From the NCBI GenBank assembly GCA_016938535.1, contig JAFGUL010000136.1, forward strand, positions 1 to 14,962: a DNA stretch of 14,962 nucleotides, in the 5' to 3' direction. Made by a program: the position numbers and the translations under genes. The DNA is from Candidatus Delongbacteria bacterium. Its GTDB lineage: Bacteria; Delongbacteria; UBA4055. Shown in pieces: positions 7,964-14,940 of the stretch (positions within the stretch are counted from its first letter, which is position 1; each line of letters starts with the position of its first letter). Below the pieces are notes generated by a model. The model searched no databases. It was not told the DNA's origin and worked only from the letters and a program-made list of their open reading frames with translations.

Positions 7964-8098
7964 AGCTTTAAAAATACGCAAATTTTACCGTTATATCAAT
8001 TGTTAATTTGCCTAAATTTTCTTTCAAAACTTCTTTATAAATCCTTTTTAAATGCTTATATTATGAAAAGAGAAACTGAAAGGCGAACGGAGTGTCGG
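7964..8098. promoter_or_regulatory. Divergent promoter region between the PPIase and folK genes
   Basis: This A+T-rich spacer lies between the two large divergent gene sets, so both must begin here. On the minus strand an extended -10-like element TGATATAAC (plus-strand positions 7990-7998) ends 27 nt before the PPIase ATG; no good -35 is seen. On the plus strand TTTATAA near 8034-8040 is a possible -10 for folK, about 60 nt before its start. The specific elements are low-confidence matches; the position of the region is the main evidence. Confidence 0.45.
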
Positions 8099-8593
8099 AT
8101 GAACGGAAAGATCCTGCTTTCCATCGGAAGCAACATGGGGGACAGCAGAAAAAACATAGAGAATGCCGTGAGGGCTTTGAAAGAGAAAGCTTTTCTGACT
8201 GAAAAGGTATCTTCAATTTATGTTACCGAACCTGTTCACTTCAAAGATCAGGACGATTTTCTAAACATTGCGGTATCAGGACGGTTTGACGGGGAACCCG
8301 GAGAGCTTTTATCAGTTATAAGCTCTATCGAAGACTCGATGGAAAGGGTCAGGGTACTGAAGTACGGTCCGAGAACGATAGACATAGACATAATTCTCGC
8401 CGGAGATATGATGATCAGAAGCACAGATCTTACTGTGCCTCATCCTGAATACAAAAGCAGGAAATTCGTGCTTGTACCCGCCTGCGAGATAGAACCGGAG
8501 CTCAAAGATCCTCTTACAGGCAAAACTATTGTAACAGTGCTTTCGGAATGCAAAGACAGATCGGAAGTAAGAATTGCGGGGAAAATGGAATGA
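8099..8593 (+). CDS. folK: 6-hydroxymethyl-7,8-dihydropterin pyrophosphokinase FolK
   Basis: FolK transfers pyrophosphate from ATP to 6-hydroxymethyl-dihydropterin in tetrahydrofolate synthesis. The 164-aa protein has the N-terminal LSIGSNMGD (7-15), Y-V-T-E-P-V (41-46), the signature YGPRTIDIDIIL (89-100, with D95 and D97 as Mg ligands) and VPHPEYKSRKFVLVPA (113-128). The ATG at 8099 is chosen over one at 8063 because GGAG lies 6 nt upstream and the protein then starts like other FolK enzymes; the longer form would add 12 charged residues. The next gene starts inside its stop codon (ATGA). FolK and a deoxynucleoside kinase side by side suggests a shared role in supplying DNA precursors. Confidence 0.93.
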   Translation: MNGKILLSIGSNMGDSRKNIENAVRALKEKAFLTEKVSSIYVTEPVHFKDQDDFLNIAVSGRFDGEPGELLSVISSIEDSMERVRVLKYGPRTIDIDIILAGDMMIRSTDLTVPHPEYKSRKFVLVPACEIEPELKDPLTGKTIVTVLSECKDRSEVRIAGKME

Positions 8594-9228
8594 AATTTAA
8601 CATGAATCAGATATATATTGCAGTTGAAGGAGTAATGGGAAGCGGTAAAACTCTTCTCGCGAAGAAAATATCCGAAAAACTGAACGCCAAATTTGAAAGG
8701 GACGATTATTCCAATAATCCTTTCCTGATCGATTTTTATCAGAATCCGGACAAATTCGCCCTGCCGCTACAGCTTTTCTTTCTTACGATGCGTTATCAGC
8801 AGCAGATAGAAATGCCTTTCGGGGACCTTTTCTGTCAGAATATTGTTACAAACTACATTTTCAACAAAGATCAGATATATGCATCCTTCAATCTCGACGA
8901 CAAAAATCTTGCGCTGTACAATCAGATACTAAAGGTGATGAACCCTAATATTCACACTCCGGATGTAGTAGTATATCTTCACGCCCCCGACTCAACTCTG
9001 CTTTATGAAAATATAAAAAAAAGAAAACGGGTATTTGAAAAGGAGATAAATGAAGCCTATGTTGAGGGCTTGAACAAAGCGTACATGTATTTTTTTGATC
9101 ACTTTAGGGAGTGCCCTCTTCTTATAGTCAACATAGAAGGTCTGAACCCCGATAACAGGGATCATGTATCACAGGTTCTAAAAGAAATTGAAAACGGGAT
9201 AGACGACAGTAAATATTTAAAAATTTAG
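8590..9228 (+). CDS. Deoxynucleoside kinase (deoxyadenosine/deoxyguanosine kinase family)
   Basis: This 212-aa salvage kinase is predicted to phosphorylate deoxynucleosides to monophosphates. Its P-loop is GVMGSGKT (14-21) after the A-V-E-G lead typical of the dNK family. N-N-P-F-L-x-D-F-Y (42-50) and the LQLFFL run (60-65) form the substrate pocket region, and a lid lies in the K-K-R-K-R-V-F-E-K-E-I stretch (143-153). The segment that normally carries the D-R-S or D-Y motif reads V-T-N-Y-I-F-N-K here (86-93), so the acidic residue is asparagine. The ATG at 8590 overlaps the folK stop by 4 nt; a start four codons later is possible. Specificity (dA, dG or dC) cannot be read from the sequence. 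Confidence 0.87.
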   Translation: MKFNMNQIYIAVEGVMGSGKTLLAKKISEKLNAKFERDDYSNNPFLIDFYQNPDKFALPLQLFFLTMRYQQQIEMPFGDLFCQNIVTNYIFNKDQIYASFNLDDKNLALYNQILKVMNPNIHTPDVVVYLHAPDSTLLYENIKKRKRVFEKEINEAYVEGLNKAYMYFFDHFRECPLLIVNIEGLNPDNRDHVSQVLKEIENGIDDSKYLKI

Positions 9229-9243
9229 AAATGAAGGAATGAG

Positions 9244-9408
9244 ATGCAGTTTATTGGATTAATGATATTTGTTCTGATAATTTATCTGGCTTATCAGGTC
9301 GGACGAATAAAGGGAAAGGCCGAGATGCTTCTCGGTAAAGGCGGAGGTACGGCAAAAAGACCTTCTGCAGAGAAGATCGAGGAAGCTGAATACGAAGAAA
9401 TAAAATGA
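9244..9408 (+). CDS. 54-aa single-pass membrane protein, unknown function
   Basis: This short gene encodes 54 aa. An uninterrupted hydrophobic segment (about residues 3-18) is followed by a basic linker with several K and R and a G-K-G-G-G turn (31-35), then an acidic tail ending E-A-E-Y-E-E-I-K. A good Shine-Dalgarno sequence (AAGGA at 9234-9238) lies 5 nt before the ATG at 9244. It starts 15 nt after the kinase gene and stops 10 nt before the GAF-HD-GYP gene, so it fits the operon spacing and explains an otherwise odd 190-nt gap. The acidic Y-E-E-I/V tail resembles small membrane proteins of Bacteroidota (DUF4834-like), but I do not claim homology. It might tether or regulate the soluble neighbour downstream. 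Confidence 0.75.
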   Translation: MQFIGLMIFVLIIYLAYQVGRIKGKAEMLLGKGGGTAKRPSAEKIEEAEYEEIK

Positions 9409-9418
9409 AGGCGGTTTT

Positions 9419-10912
9419 ATGGACTATAAAGAGCTGGTCTTTGCGTTCAACAGAATTGGAATAGCTTTAACCTCCGAAACCAAGCTCGAAAATCTTTTCG
9501 ATCTGATAGTTGACGAGATAATAGAGTTTTCCGACTGCGACGGCTGTTCGTTATATATAAAAGATGACAAAGAGCCTGAGCTTATTTTCAAGGCAACAAA
9601 AACAGTTTCTCTTATACAAAAGGGGCACGAAAGTGTATTCAAATCCTTCTCAGTACCTCTTGAGATGAAATCTATTGCGGGATATACGGCTTTAATGGGC
9701 TGTACGGTCAATATTGAGGACTGTTATAGTATCCCGGAAGACAAACCTTTCGGATTCAATAAATCATTCGACGAGAAAACAGGCTACAGGACAGTATCTA
9801 TGCTTTCAGTGCCGATGAAGGACAACGAGGGAAATGTTCTTGGAGTCATACAGCTCATAAACAAGCTTGATGAAAAGGGGGATCCTGTTCCTTTCTCAAG
9901 AGAACTCGAAGAGATCATTCTTTCACTCGCAAGTCAGGCGGCTGTAGCTTATGCGAACGCTAAACTTCTCGAAGCCAACAAGAATCTTTACAAGGCTCTG
10001 GTCGAGGCATTTTCCGAGGCGATCGAGGCAAGAAGTCCCCATACAGCCGGTCATTCCAAGAGAGTTGCATACATTTCCAATATGATCGCCGAACATATGA
10101 ATTTAAAGAAAGACGGTGTATTTAAGGATGTGTTTTTTTCGGCCCAGAAACTCGAGGAGCTCAAGTATGCAGCTCTTCTTCATGATGTAGGTAAGGTCGC
10201 AGTACCCGAAAATGTTCTTGAAAAAAGAAACAAGCTTGAAGAAGATGAGATCGCCATTATCAAAAACAGGTTCGAAATAATAAAATTTTCCATAATCCGT
10301 AATGTCAGAGATGAAGAGCTGAGAGATAAATTCCTTGCTTCGGTGAACGATGACCTCAAATTCATCATGGAAAAGAACAATCCCGGATTCTGCTCTGAAG
10401 AAGATAAAGCGAAGATCAGAGAGATAGGAAACAAAAAATATGTAGATTTCGAAGGGAATGATCATAATTATCTCGAGGACGAAGAGATATTCATGCTGAC
10501 GAATTTCGTTAAAGGCAATTTTTCACCTGATGAATGGGAGAAGATGAAAAAGCATGTTGTAAATACCCTGGATATTCTCGCCGCAGTACCTTTCACAGCC
10601 GAGCTGAAAGATATTCCAAAGATCGCCGGTGCCCATCATGAAATGCTTGACGGAAGCGGGTATCCTTACAATGTTCACGGTGAAGAGATAATGGTTCAGT
10701 CCAGGATACTTGCCGTAGCTGATGTTTTTGAAGCGCTCACAGCTTCAGACAGACCTTATAAGAAAGCTATTCCGACAGATAAGGCCTTTCAGATACTCGG
10801 CTTTATGGCGAAGGACGGAGAGCTGGATCAGAATATTGTTGACATGTTCTTAAATGAAGGTCTCTATTCAAAATATCTCGAAGCAAGAGACAAAGGTATG
10901 ACGGATGCTTAA
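9419..10912 (+). CDS. GAF-HD-GYP protein, probable cyclic-di-GMP phosphodiesterase
   Basis: This 497-aa protein has a GAF sensor domain (about 20-180) followed by an HD-GYP domain (about 190-490). Metal and catalytic residues are intact: H-T-x-G-H at 208-212, HD at 255-256 with K259, H379, and HHE..DGSGYP at 406-416. V-A-D-V-F-E-A-L-T follows at 433-441. The complete GYP motif predicts hydrolysis of cyclic di-GMP, probably controlled by a ligand of the GAF domain. About 85 extra residues (roughly 285-370) separate the HD pair from H379, where most HD-GYP domains have a short connection; this resembles a GAF-HD subgroup known from deltaproteobacteria. There is no membrane segment, receiver domain or GGDEF. 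AAGGCGG lies just upstream of the ATG. The stop overlaps the lipoprotein gene by 8 nt. Confidence 0.9.
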   Translation: MDYKELVFAFNRIGIALTSETKLENLFDLIVDEIIEFSDCDGCSLYIKDDKEPELIFKATKTVSLIQKGHESVFKSFSVPLEMKSIAGYTALMGCTVNIEDCYSIPEDKPFGFNKSFDEKTGYRTVSMLSVPMKDNEGNVLGVIQLINKLDEKGDPVPFSRELEEIILSLASQAAVAYANAKLLEANKNLYKALVEAFSEAIEARSPHTAGHSKRVAYISNMIAEHMNLKKDGVFKDVFFSAQKLEELKYAALLHDVGKVAVPENVLEKRNKLEEDEIAIIKNRFEIIKFSIIRNVRDEELRDKFLASVNDDLKFIMEKNNPGFCSEEDKAKIREIGNKKYVDFEGNDHNYLEDEEIFMLTNFVKGNFSPDEWEKMKKHVVNTLDILAAVPFTAELKDIPKIAGAHHEMLDGSGYPYNVHGEEIMVQSRILAVADVFEALTASDRPYKKAIPTDKAFQILGFMAKDGELDQNIVDMFLNEGLYSKYLEARDKGMTDA

Positions 10913-11396
10913 AAGATCTCTCATTTATTTTTCTGTTGCCGTTCTGCTTATTTCGTGCGCTTCAACGGGAAAAAGTTCAAGGCTCGGTACCGGGAAACCT
11001 AAGTTCGCGTCGCTTGAGATTGAAGGAGTTTCGTATTTTCTTTCGTCAGAAACAGGTACTTTTAGTCACGGAAAACCGCTGAATCTCGTCTTTAGGGTCA
11101 CCAACATCTCCGCACAAAAAAAGAAATTCATGACCGAGAACAATATTTTTCTAATACTGCAGGTAAAGAATGAGTTCAGGGAGTCGCTGGAGAATTTGAA
11201 TATTCCTGCCGACAGATATTTGAAGGACGGCTCATTCAGCCTCGACCCGGGTGAAGAGAGAGTCTTCGAGATCCCTTTCACACCTGAGAGAGATGAATAT
11301 AAAGTACACGGTTCCATATACTGCCAGATAAGGCTGTTCTTTCTGCCTAAACAGTTCAGGCGCAATACAGTTTCAATATATGTTGAGAAAAAATGA
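10905..11396 (+). CDS. Small lipoprotein with Ig-like/BsuPI-like fold, unknown function
   Basis: This 163-aa protein has a type II signal peptide: K3-R4, a hydrophobic core (about 6-17) and lipobox LISC with the lipidated C18. The mature part looks all-beta. A L-N-L-V-F-R-V-T-N-I-S strand pair (about 59-69) followed by L-x-P-G-E (about 112-117) and P-F-T-P resembles Ig-like or BsuPI-type domains that cap beta-sandwich folds. I do not recognise a specific family. The residue after C18 is alanine, which does not suggest inner-membrane retention, so outer-membrane placement is plausible. The ATG at 10905 overlaps the preceding stop by 8 nt, and rsmB starts in its own stop (ATGA). It is therefore translationally coupled on both sides. 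Confidence 0.75.
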   Translation: MLKRSLIYFSVAVLLISCASTGKSSRLGTGKPKFASLEIEGVSYFLSSETGTFSHGKPLNLVFRVTNISAQKKKFMTENNIFLILQVKNEFRESLENLNIPADRYLKDGSFSLDPGEERVFEIPFTPERDEYKVHGSIYCQIRLFFLPKQFRRNTVSIYVEKK

Positions 11397-12694
11397 AATT
11401 AAGAAAGCTATATTTCGATACCGTTTACAGAATTTACAATGACAGGCTCTCTTTCGAAGCGCTTTACGGTGAAGTATTGACAGGATTGGATGACAGGGAT
11501 AAACGCAGGTTTATAAATCTTGTGAATCTTTTCTTCAGGAATTTCAATTTCCTTGAAAAATTTCTAGCCGATAAAGTCGAAAAGAACATTCCGGATCAGG
11601 ACTTAAAGACCGAAATTCTCATATTATGCGCAGGGATCGAGTATTTTTATCTCGACAGCTCGACTGATTATTCTGTGGTGAACGACTTTGTGGAGATATC
11701 GAAAGAAGTCCTCGGCGGCGGGAGATCAAAGTATATCAATGCGATATTAAGAAAAATGACAACCGTGACCATGACCGAAGATGATAAAGTTTCAAAAAAA
11801 GCGCTATACAGCTCTCATCCCCAGTGGGTGACAGACAGGCTGATCGGGCAGTACGGGAAGCCGGTGACGGAAGATATCTACAGGTTCAATCAGACCGTCC
11901 CGCCCGTGTATGTCAGGGCGAACAGGATACAGAACGACCGCGACGGGCTCGCGGCATCGCTCGAAAGCGAAGGAGTTACAACGACTGCCGTCGAAAATTT
12001 CCCTGATTTTCTCGAAGTCAAAAACGGTAATGTGATATCATCAAAGGCATTTGAGGACGGCAGGTTCTATATCCAGGATCCATCGCATTCAGTCCCGGTT
12101 GTGCTCCTCGACCCGCAGAAGAACGAGAAGATACTCGACCTCTGCTGCGCTCCCGGCGGAAAATCAACCTATATTCAGGAGCTGACCGGCAACAAGGCAA
12201 GGCTGTGGCTCAATGACATTTCGCAGAAAAAGCGCGTCATCATCAAGCACAATTTCAGGCGGCTCGGCCTCGTTTACGAAAAGCTTTCCTTTCAGGAGGC
12301 GCAAAAATATCAGGATTTTGTGGAATTCGATAAAATACTCATAGACGCACCGTGCACAGGCAGCGGCAATTTCAGAAGACATCCCGAGAGCCGCTGGAAT
12401 AAGGACGAAGAAATGCTGTCCGAACTCATAAAACTTCAGATATCCATACTCAAACGGGCCGCTAATTATGTCAGAAAAGGCGGAGTGATCGTTTATTCCA
12501 CCTGCTCTCTATTCAGAGAGGAAAATATGGATATTATTCAGGCATTTCTTGAGCAGGACGAGGATTTCGGGATCGATTCGCCGGAGGTTATGCTTCTCGA
12601 GCCGTTCAAAAATTCCGACGGAAGTTTTTCAGTCAATCCGGGGATTCACGGGCATGAGGGATCTTTTGCTGTCAGGCTGGTAAGGGTAAGATAG
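11393..12694 (+). CDS. rsmB: 16S rRNA (cytosine-5) methyltransferase, RsmB type
   Basis: RsmB methylates C967 of 16S rRNA (E. coli numbering) with S-adenosylmethionine. The 433-aa protein has an N-terminal NusB-like helical domain (about 1-125) and a C-terminal Rossmann methyltransferase domain. SAM motif I is DLCCAPGGKST (249-259), motif IV is DAPCTGSG (318-325, with C321 for product release) and motif VI is YSTCS (368-372, with C371 as nucleophile). Both cysteines expected of m5C methyltransferases are present. The NusB-like extension separates it from the shorter RsmF/Trm4 relatives. It starts inside the lipoprotein stop codon and ends the plus-strand gene set. The part from about 11820 to 12450 looks G+C-richer than its surroundings, which may reflect domain constraint. 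Confidence 0.9.
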   Translation: MKLRKLYFDTVYRIYNDRLSFEALYGEVLTGLDDRDKRRFINLVNLFFRNFNFLEKFLADKVEKNIPDQDLKTEILILCAGIEYFYLDSSTDYSVVNDFVEISKEVLGGGRSKYINAILRKMTTVTMTEDDKVSKKALYSSHPQWVTDRLIGQYGKPVTEDIYRFNQTVPPVYVRANRIQNDRDGLAASLESEGVTTTAVENFPDFLEVKNGNVISSKAFEDGRFYIQDPSHSVPVVLLDPQKNEKILDLCCAPGGKSTYIQELTGNKARLWLNDISQKKRVIIKHNFRRLGLVYEKLSFQEAQKYQDFVEFDKILIDAPCTGSGNFRRHPESRWNKDEEMLSELIKLQISILKRAANYVRKGGVIVYSTCSLFREENMDIIQAFLEQDEDFGIDSPEVMLLEPFKNSDGSFSVNPGIHGHEGSFAVRLVRVR

Positions 12695-12785
12695 TTTCTT
12701 GTTACTTTCTTTTGAGCGGGGAATAAACCACGAGTTTAGGATCTGGGCGGAAATATACAACTACGCGATAAAATAATAAGTTGGT

Positions 12786-13481
12786 TTATAGCAGCTCATC
12801 TATTCTTTCAATGTGATAATCGGCGATGAGTTTTCTCGCTTCGACATGTTCGGGCCAGAGGTCTTTGATGAATTCGGAGGTGAAAACCGAGGCGATCCCG
12901 GCGTTTTTTGCTCCTGCGAGCTCGTCCGAACCTCCGTCACCGATGAACAGGCATTCATCGTGCGAAGCCCCTGAAAGCTTTACGGTATGATCGTAGATCT
13001 CTTTTTCCGGTTTGAGATATCCGGTGTGGCAGGAAAAAACGGTGTGATCGAAATGTTCTGCGAGCGGAGAATGCTTCCATCCTTCAACTTCGCACACATC
13101 CGCATTGCTCAAAAGAACGATCATTTTGCCTCTGCGTTTTAGTTCGATTATGGTCTCAACTGTGTGCGGAAGTATGTTTCTAAGGCTGTAAGAAAAGCGG
13201 TCATACCGGCTTTGGGCAAGTTCGCATATCTGATCGTCCGTAAGCTTCATGTCCAGTTTATCAGTAATATCCCGGATTATTCCTATCGGTTCTTTAATAT
13301 GTCCTCGGGCACGCCTTTCATGGTCGGTAAAAAGAGCATCAAGCCACTGTTCTCTCGTAACTCCGATTATTTCATGAGAATTCCGCCCAGGAACATTCGA
13401 ATGGTGAATGGATGAAAGCGTGTGGAAAAGGTCGAATATCAGGACTTTGTATTTTGATGTGTCGGGTTTTCTATCGGCCAT
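12786..13481 (-). CDS. HAD-superfamily hydrolase lacking the D+2 acid
   Basis: This 231-aa cytoplasmic HAD protein has an alpha-helical cap after motif I (subfamily I type). Motif I is FDLFHTL (16-22) with nucleophile D17, motif II is LLSNAD (S125), motif III is K157 in LKPEK, and motif IV is GDGGSDE (181-187, with D182 and D186). HAD phosphatases normally have aspartate two residues after the nucleophile; here it is F19, as with the tyrosine in haloacid dehalogenases. That leaves the substrate uncertain, and a phosphatase with altered acid catalysis, a dehalogenase-like enzyme or a non-hydrolase are all possible. AAAGGAT upstream supports the ATG at 13481. It is 10 nt downstream of the YhcH-family gene, so the two probably form an operon. 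Confidence 0.85.
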   Translation of the reverse strand: MADRKPDTSKYKVLIFDLFHTLSSIHHSNVPGRNSHEIIGVTREQWLDALFTDHERRARGHIKEPIGIIRDITDKLDMKLTDDQICELAQSRYDRFSYSLRNILPHTVETIIELKRRGKMIVLLSNADVCEVEGWKHSPLAEHFDHTVFSCHTGYLKPEKEIYDHTVKLSGASHDECLFIGDGGSDELAGAKNAGIASVFTSEFIKDLWPEHVEARKLIADYHIERIDELL

Positions 13482-13491
13482 TTTATATCCT

Positions 13492-13935
13492 TTAAATCTT
13501 AACTTTTATAACGATCTTTTTAACTTCAGCAGTCTGTTCGGCAGCTATTCCGGGCTTGTGCAGGTCTTCGGGAAAAAATATGGCGAATGTACCCGGTATC
13601 AGGATCAGATAATCGCAATCGCCAAAATAAAATGCGAGGTCTTTTGATTCGTCGTAATTTTCTTTTACTTCCTGACCGTTCAAAAACGCAAATCCGATCT
13701 TTTCCTTACCTTTCGTTATAAGCTGTATATCAATATGTTTCCTGTGCGATTCAAGATATCCCTCTTCTTTTGTCAGATATTCATTCACCGATGCGTAGAT
13801 ATTTTCGCCGTCAATCGTATGTTTTCCGGTCGTAAGTGCTCCAAGGTCGGTGTTTGTAAGGAATTCAAAAGCTTTTTTAAACTTCGGATGAAGTGATCCA
13901 TACCTGCTCAGTTTCTCAAACTTATCAAATATCAC
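13492..13935 (-). CDS. YhcH/YjgK/YiaL family protein (NanQ-like sugar anomerase)
   Basis: This 147-aa single-domain beta-barrel protein of the DUF386 family is cupin-like; E. coli NanQ (YhcH) is a sialic acid anomerase. Family features are E-S-H-R-K-H-I-D-I-Q (62-71, with E62 and H64 likely metal ligands), F-A-I-F-F-P-E-D-x-H-K-P (117-128, with H126) and a basic C terminus with K-K-I-V-I-K-V. The start is GTG at 13935, fixed by a GGAGGAG site just upstream. It is the first gene of a two-gene set with the HAD protein, so a small sugar or sugar-phosphate conversion is a reasonable guess. No sialic acid catabolic genes are nearby, and the substrate is not shown. Confidence 0.88.
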   Translation of the reverse strand: MIFDKFEKLSRYGSLHPKFKKAFEFLTNTDLGALTTGKHTIDGENIYASVNEYLTKEEGYLESHRKHIDIQLITKGKEKIGFAFLNGQEVKENYDESKDLAFYFGDCDYLILIPGTFAIFFPEDLHKPGIAAEQTAEVKKIVIKVKI

Positions 13936-13937
13936 AA

Positions 13938-13944
13938 CTCCTCC
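13938..13944 (-). promoter_or_regulatory. Ribosome binding site fixing a GTG start
   Basis: GGAGGAG on the minus strand lies 2 nt before GTG (13933-13935), or 4 nt if the GGAGG core is counted. There is no ATG in the right frame nearby, so this site decides the start of the YhcH-family gene. Confidence 0.75.
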
Positions 13945-13969
13945 ATTTTTTTCGGAAATATAATATTAA

Positions 13970-13999
13970 TTGTAGAGTTTTGCATTTTTATTCTATAAA
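13970..13999 (+). promoter_or_regulatory. Possible promoter for the mtfA-like gene
   Basis: TTGTAG (13970-13975) and TATAAA (13994-13999) are separated by 18 nt. The -10-like box ends only 8 nt before the ATG at 14008, which would give a nearly leaderless message. No Shine-Dalgarno sequence is visible. The -35 match is weak (3 of 6). Confidence 0.3.
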
Positions 14000-14007
14000 T
14001 TTCAATC

Positions 14008-14802
14008 ATGCACGAAGTCTATGCCGCAATATTTCTGATCCTCTTCGCTTTCTTTCTGATCTGGCTGTTCTATTATATCGGAAAATCGGGAAGATGGAGA
14101 ACTCCGGAAGGTGAACTTTCGAAAAAGGACAGGCTCATTCTTGCCTCCAAAGTGAGGTTTTACAAAGAGCTCGACGAAGAACAGAAAAAGCATTTTGAGT
14201 ATAAAGTGAGTGAATTTCTTGCGAATGTAAAGATAACGGGCGTGAGTACTAAGGTAAGGCGGACCGACGAACTGCTCATAGCTTCAAGCGGGATAATTCC
14301 GATCTTTCATTTTGCTGACTGGCAGTATCTCAATCTCGACGAGGTACTTCTTTACGATAAGAGTTTCAACGACAGCTTTCAGACAGGCGATAATTTTCAT
14401 GGATCGCATAACATTTCAGGCATGGTCGGGAACGGTTTTCTCAACGGGAAAATGATACTTTCCAAGACCGATCTTCATCACGGATTTTCAAACGAATGGG
14501 ATGGATATAATGTCGGCATTCACGAATTTGTTCATCTGATAGACAAGGCTGACGGATCTGTTGACGGTGTGCCTGAGATATTTCTTCAGAAGCAGTATGT
14601 CCTTCCGTGGCTTGAGCTTATGCATAAGAACATTGATGAGATAGCGGGGGGAAGATCCGACATCAATCCCTACGGAGCTACCGATAAAACCGAATTCTTT
14701 GCCGTCGCCAGCGAGTATTTTTTTGAGAATCCAAAGCGGTTCAAGGCGAAACATCCCGAGCTGTTCGAGCTTATGGAAAAGATGTTCCGTGTAAAGGAGT
14801 GA
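14008..14802 (+). CDS. mtfA: MtfA-type zinc peptidase with an N-terminal membrane anchor
   Basis: This 264-aa protein has one membrane segment (about 5-24), then an MtfA (Mlc titration factor A, DUF980) domain. The gluzincin motif HEFVH is at 172-176, followed by L-I-D-K-A-D-G (177-183). T-E-F-F-A-V-A-S-E-Y-F-F (228-239) supplies the third zinc ligand, probably E229. In E. coli MtfA binds the repressor Mlc and has aminopeptidase activity, linking it to glucose PTS control. No mlc or PTS gene is seen here, so the regulatory role is not implied. It is divergent from the YhcH-family gene. It starts without a Shine-Dalgarno sequence. Confidence 0.9.
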   Translation: MHEVYAAIFLILFAFFLIWLFYYIGKSGRWRTPEGELSKKDRLILASKVRFYKELDEEQKKHFEYKVSEFLANVKITGVSTKVRRTDELLIASSGIIPIFHFADWQYLNLDEVLLYDKSFNDSFQTGDNFHGSHNISGMVGNGFLNGKMILSKTDLHHGFSNEWDGYNVGIHEFVHLIDKADGSVDGVPEIFLQKQYVLPWLELMHKNIDEIAGGRSDINPYGATDKTEFFAVASEYFFENPKRFKAKHPELFELMEKMFRVKE

Positions 14803-14924
14803 ACAGTACTTTGATCGTCATTATACGTACAAACCGGCGGGATATTGAATACGTTCGGACCCATAGATACCCTACGGTCAAGTCATTTTTCCAATGTTGT
14901 TGGTTAGTGCACTATTTTACCCGT

Positions 14925-14940
14925 GACTATTGATATAGTC
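14925..14940. repeat. Short perfect inverted repeat downstream of mtfA
   Basis: GACTAT and ATAGTC flank the 4-nt loop TGAT. No T-run follows, so it is a poor intrinsic terminator; an operator or chance palindrome are the alternatives. It lies 9 nt before an ATG (14950) that reads M-N-K-K at the right edge, possibly the start of another gene. Confidence 0.35.

Noticed and set aside
10103..10465. Minus-strand 120-aa and overlapping 84-aa reading frames
   Set aside because: They are antisense to the HD-GYP domain, including its insert; the sense protein has intact motifs on both sides, so these are shadows.
11820..12450. G+C-richer stretch in rsmB as a sign of horizontal transfer
   Set aside because: It is confined to the second half of one conserved gene without mobile-element features; protein constraint is the simpler explanation.
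12695..12785. Possible terminator between convergent rsmB and the HAD gene
   Set aside because: I found no stable hairpin with a T-run on either strand in this 91-nt gap.
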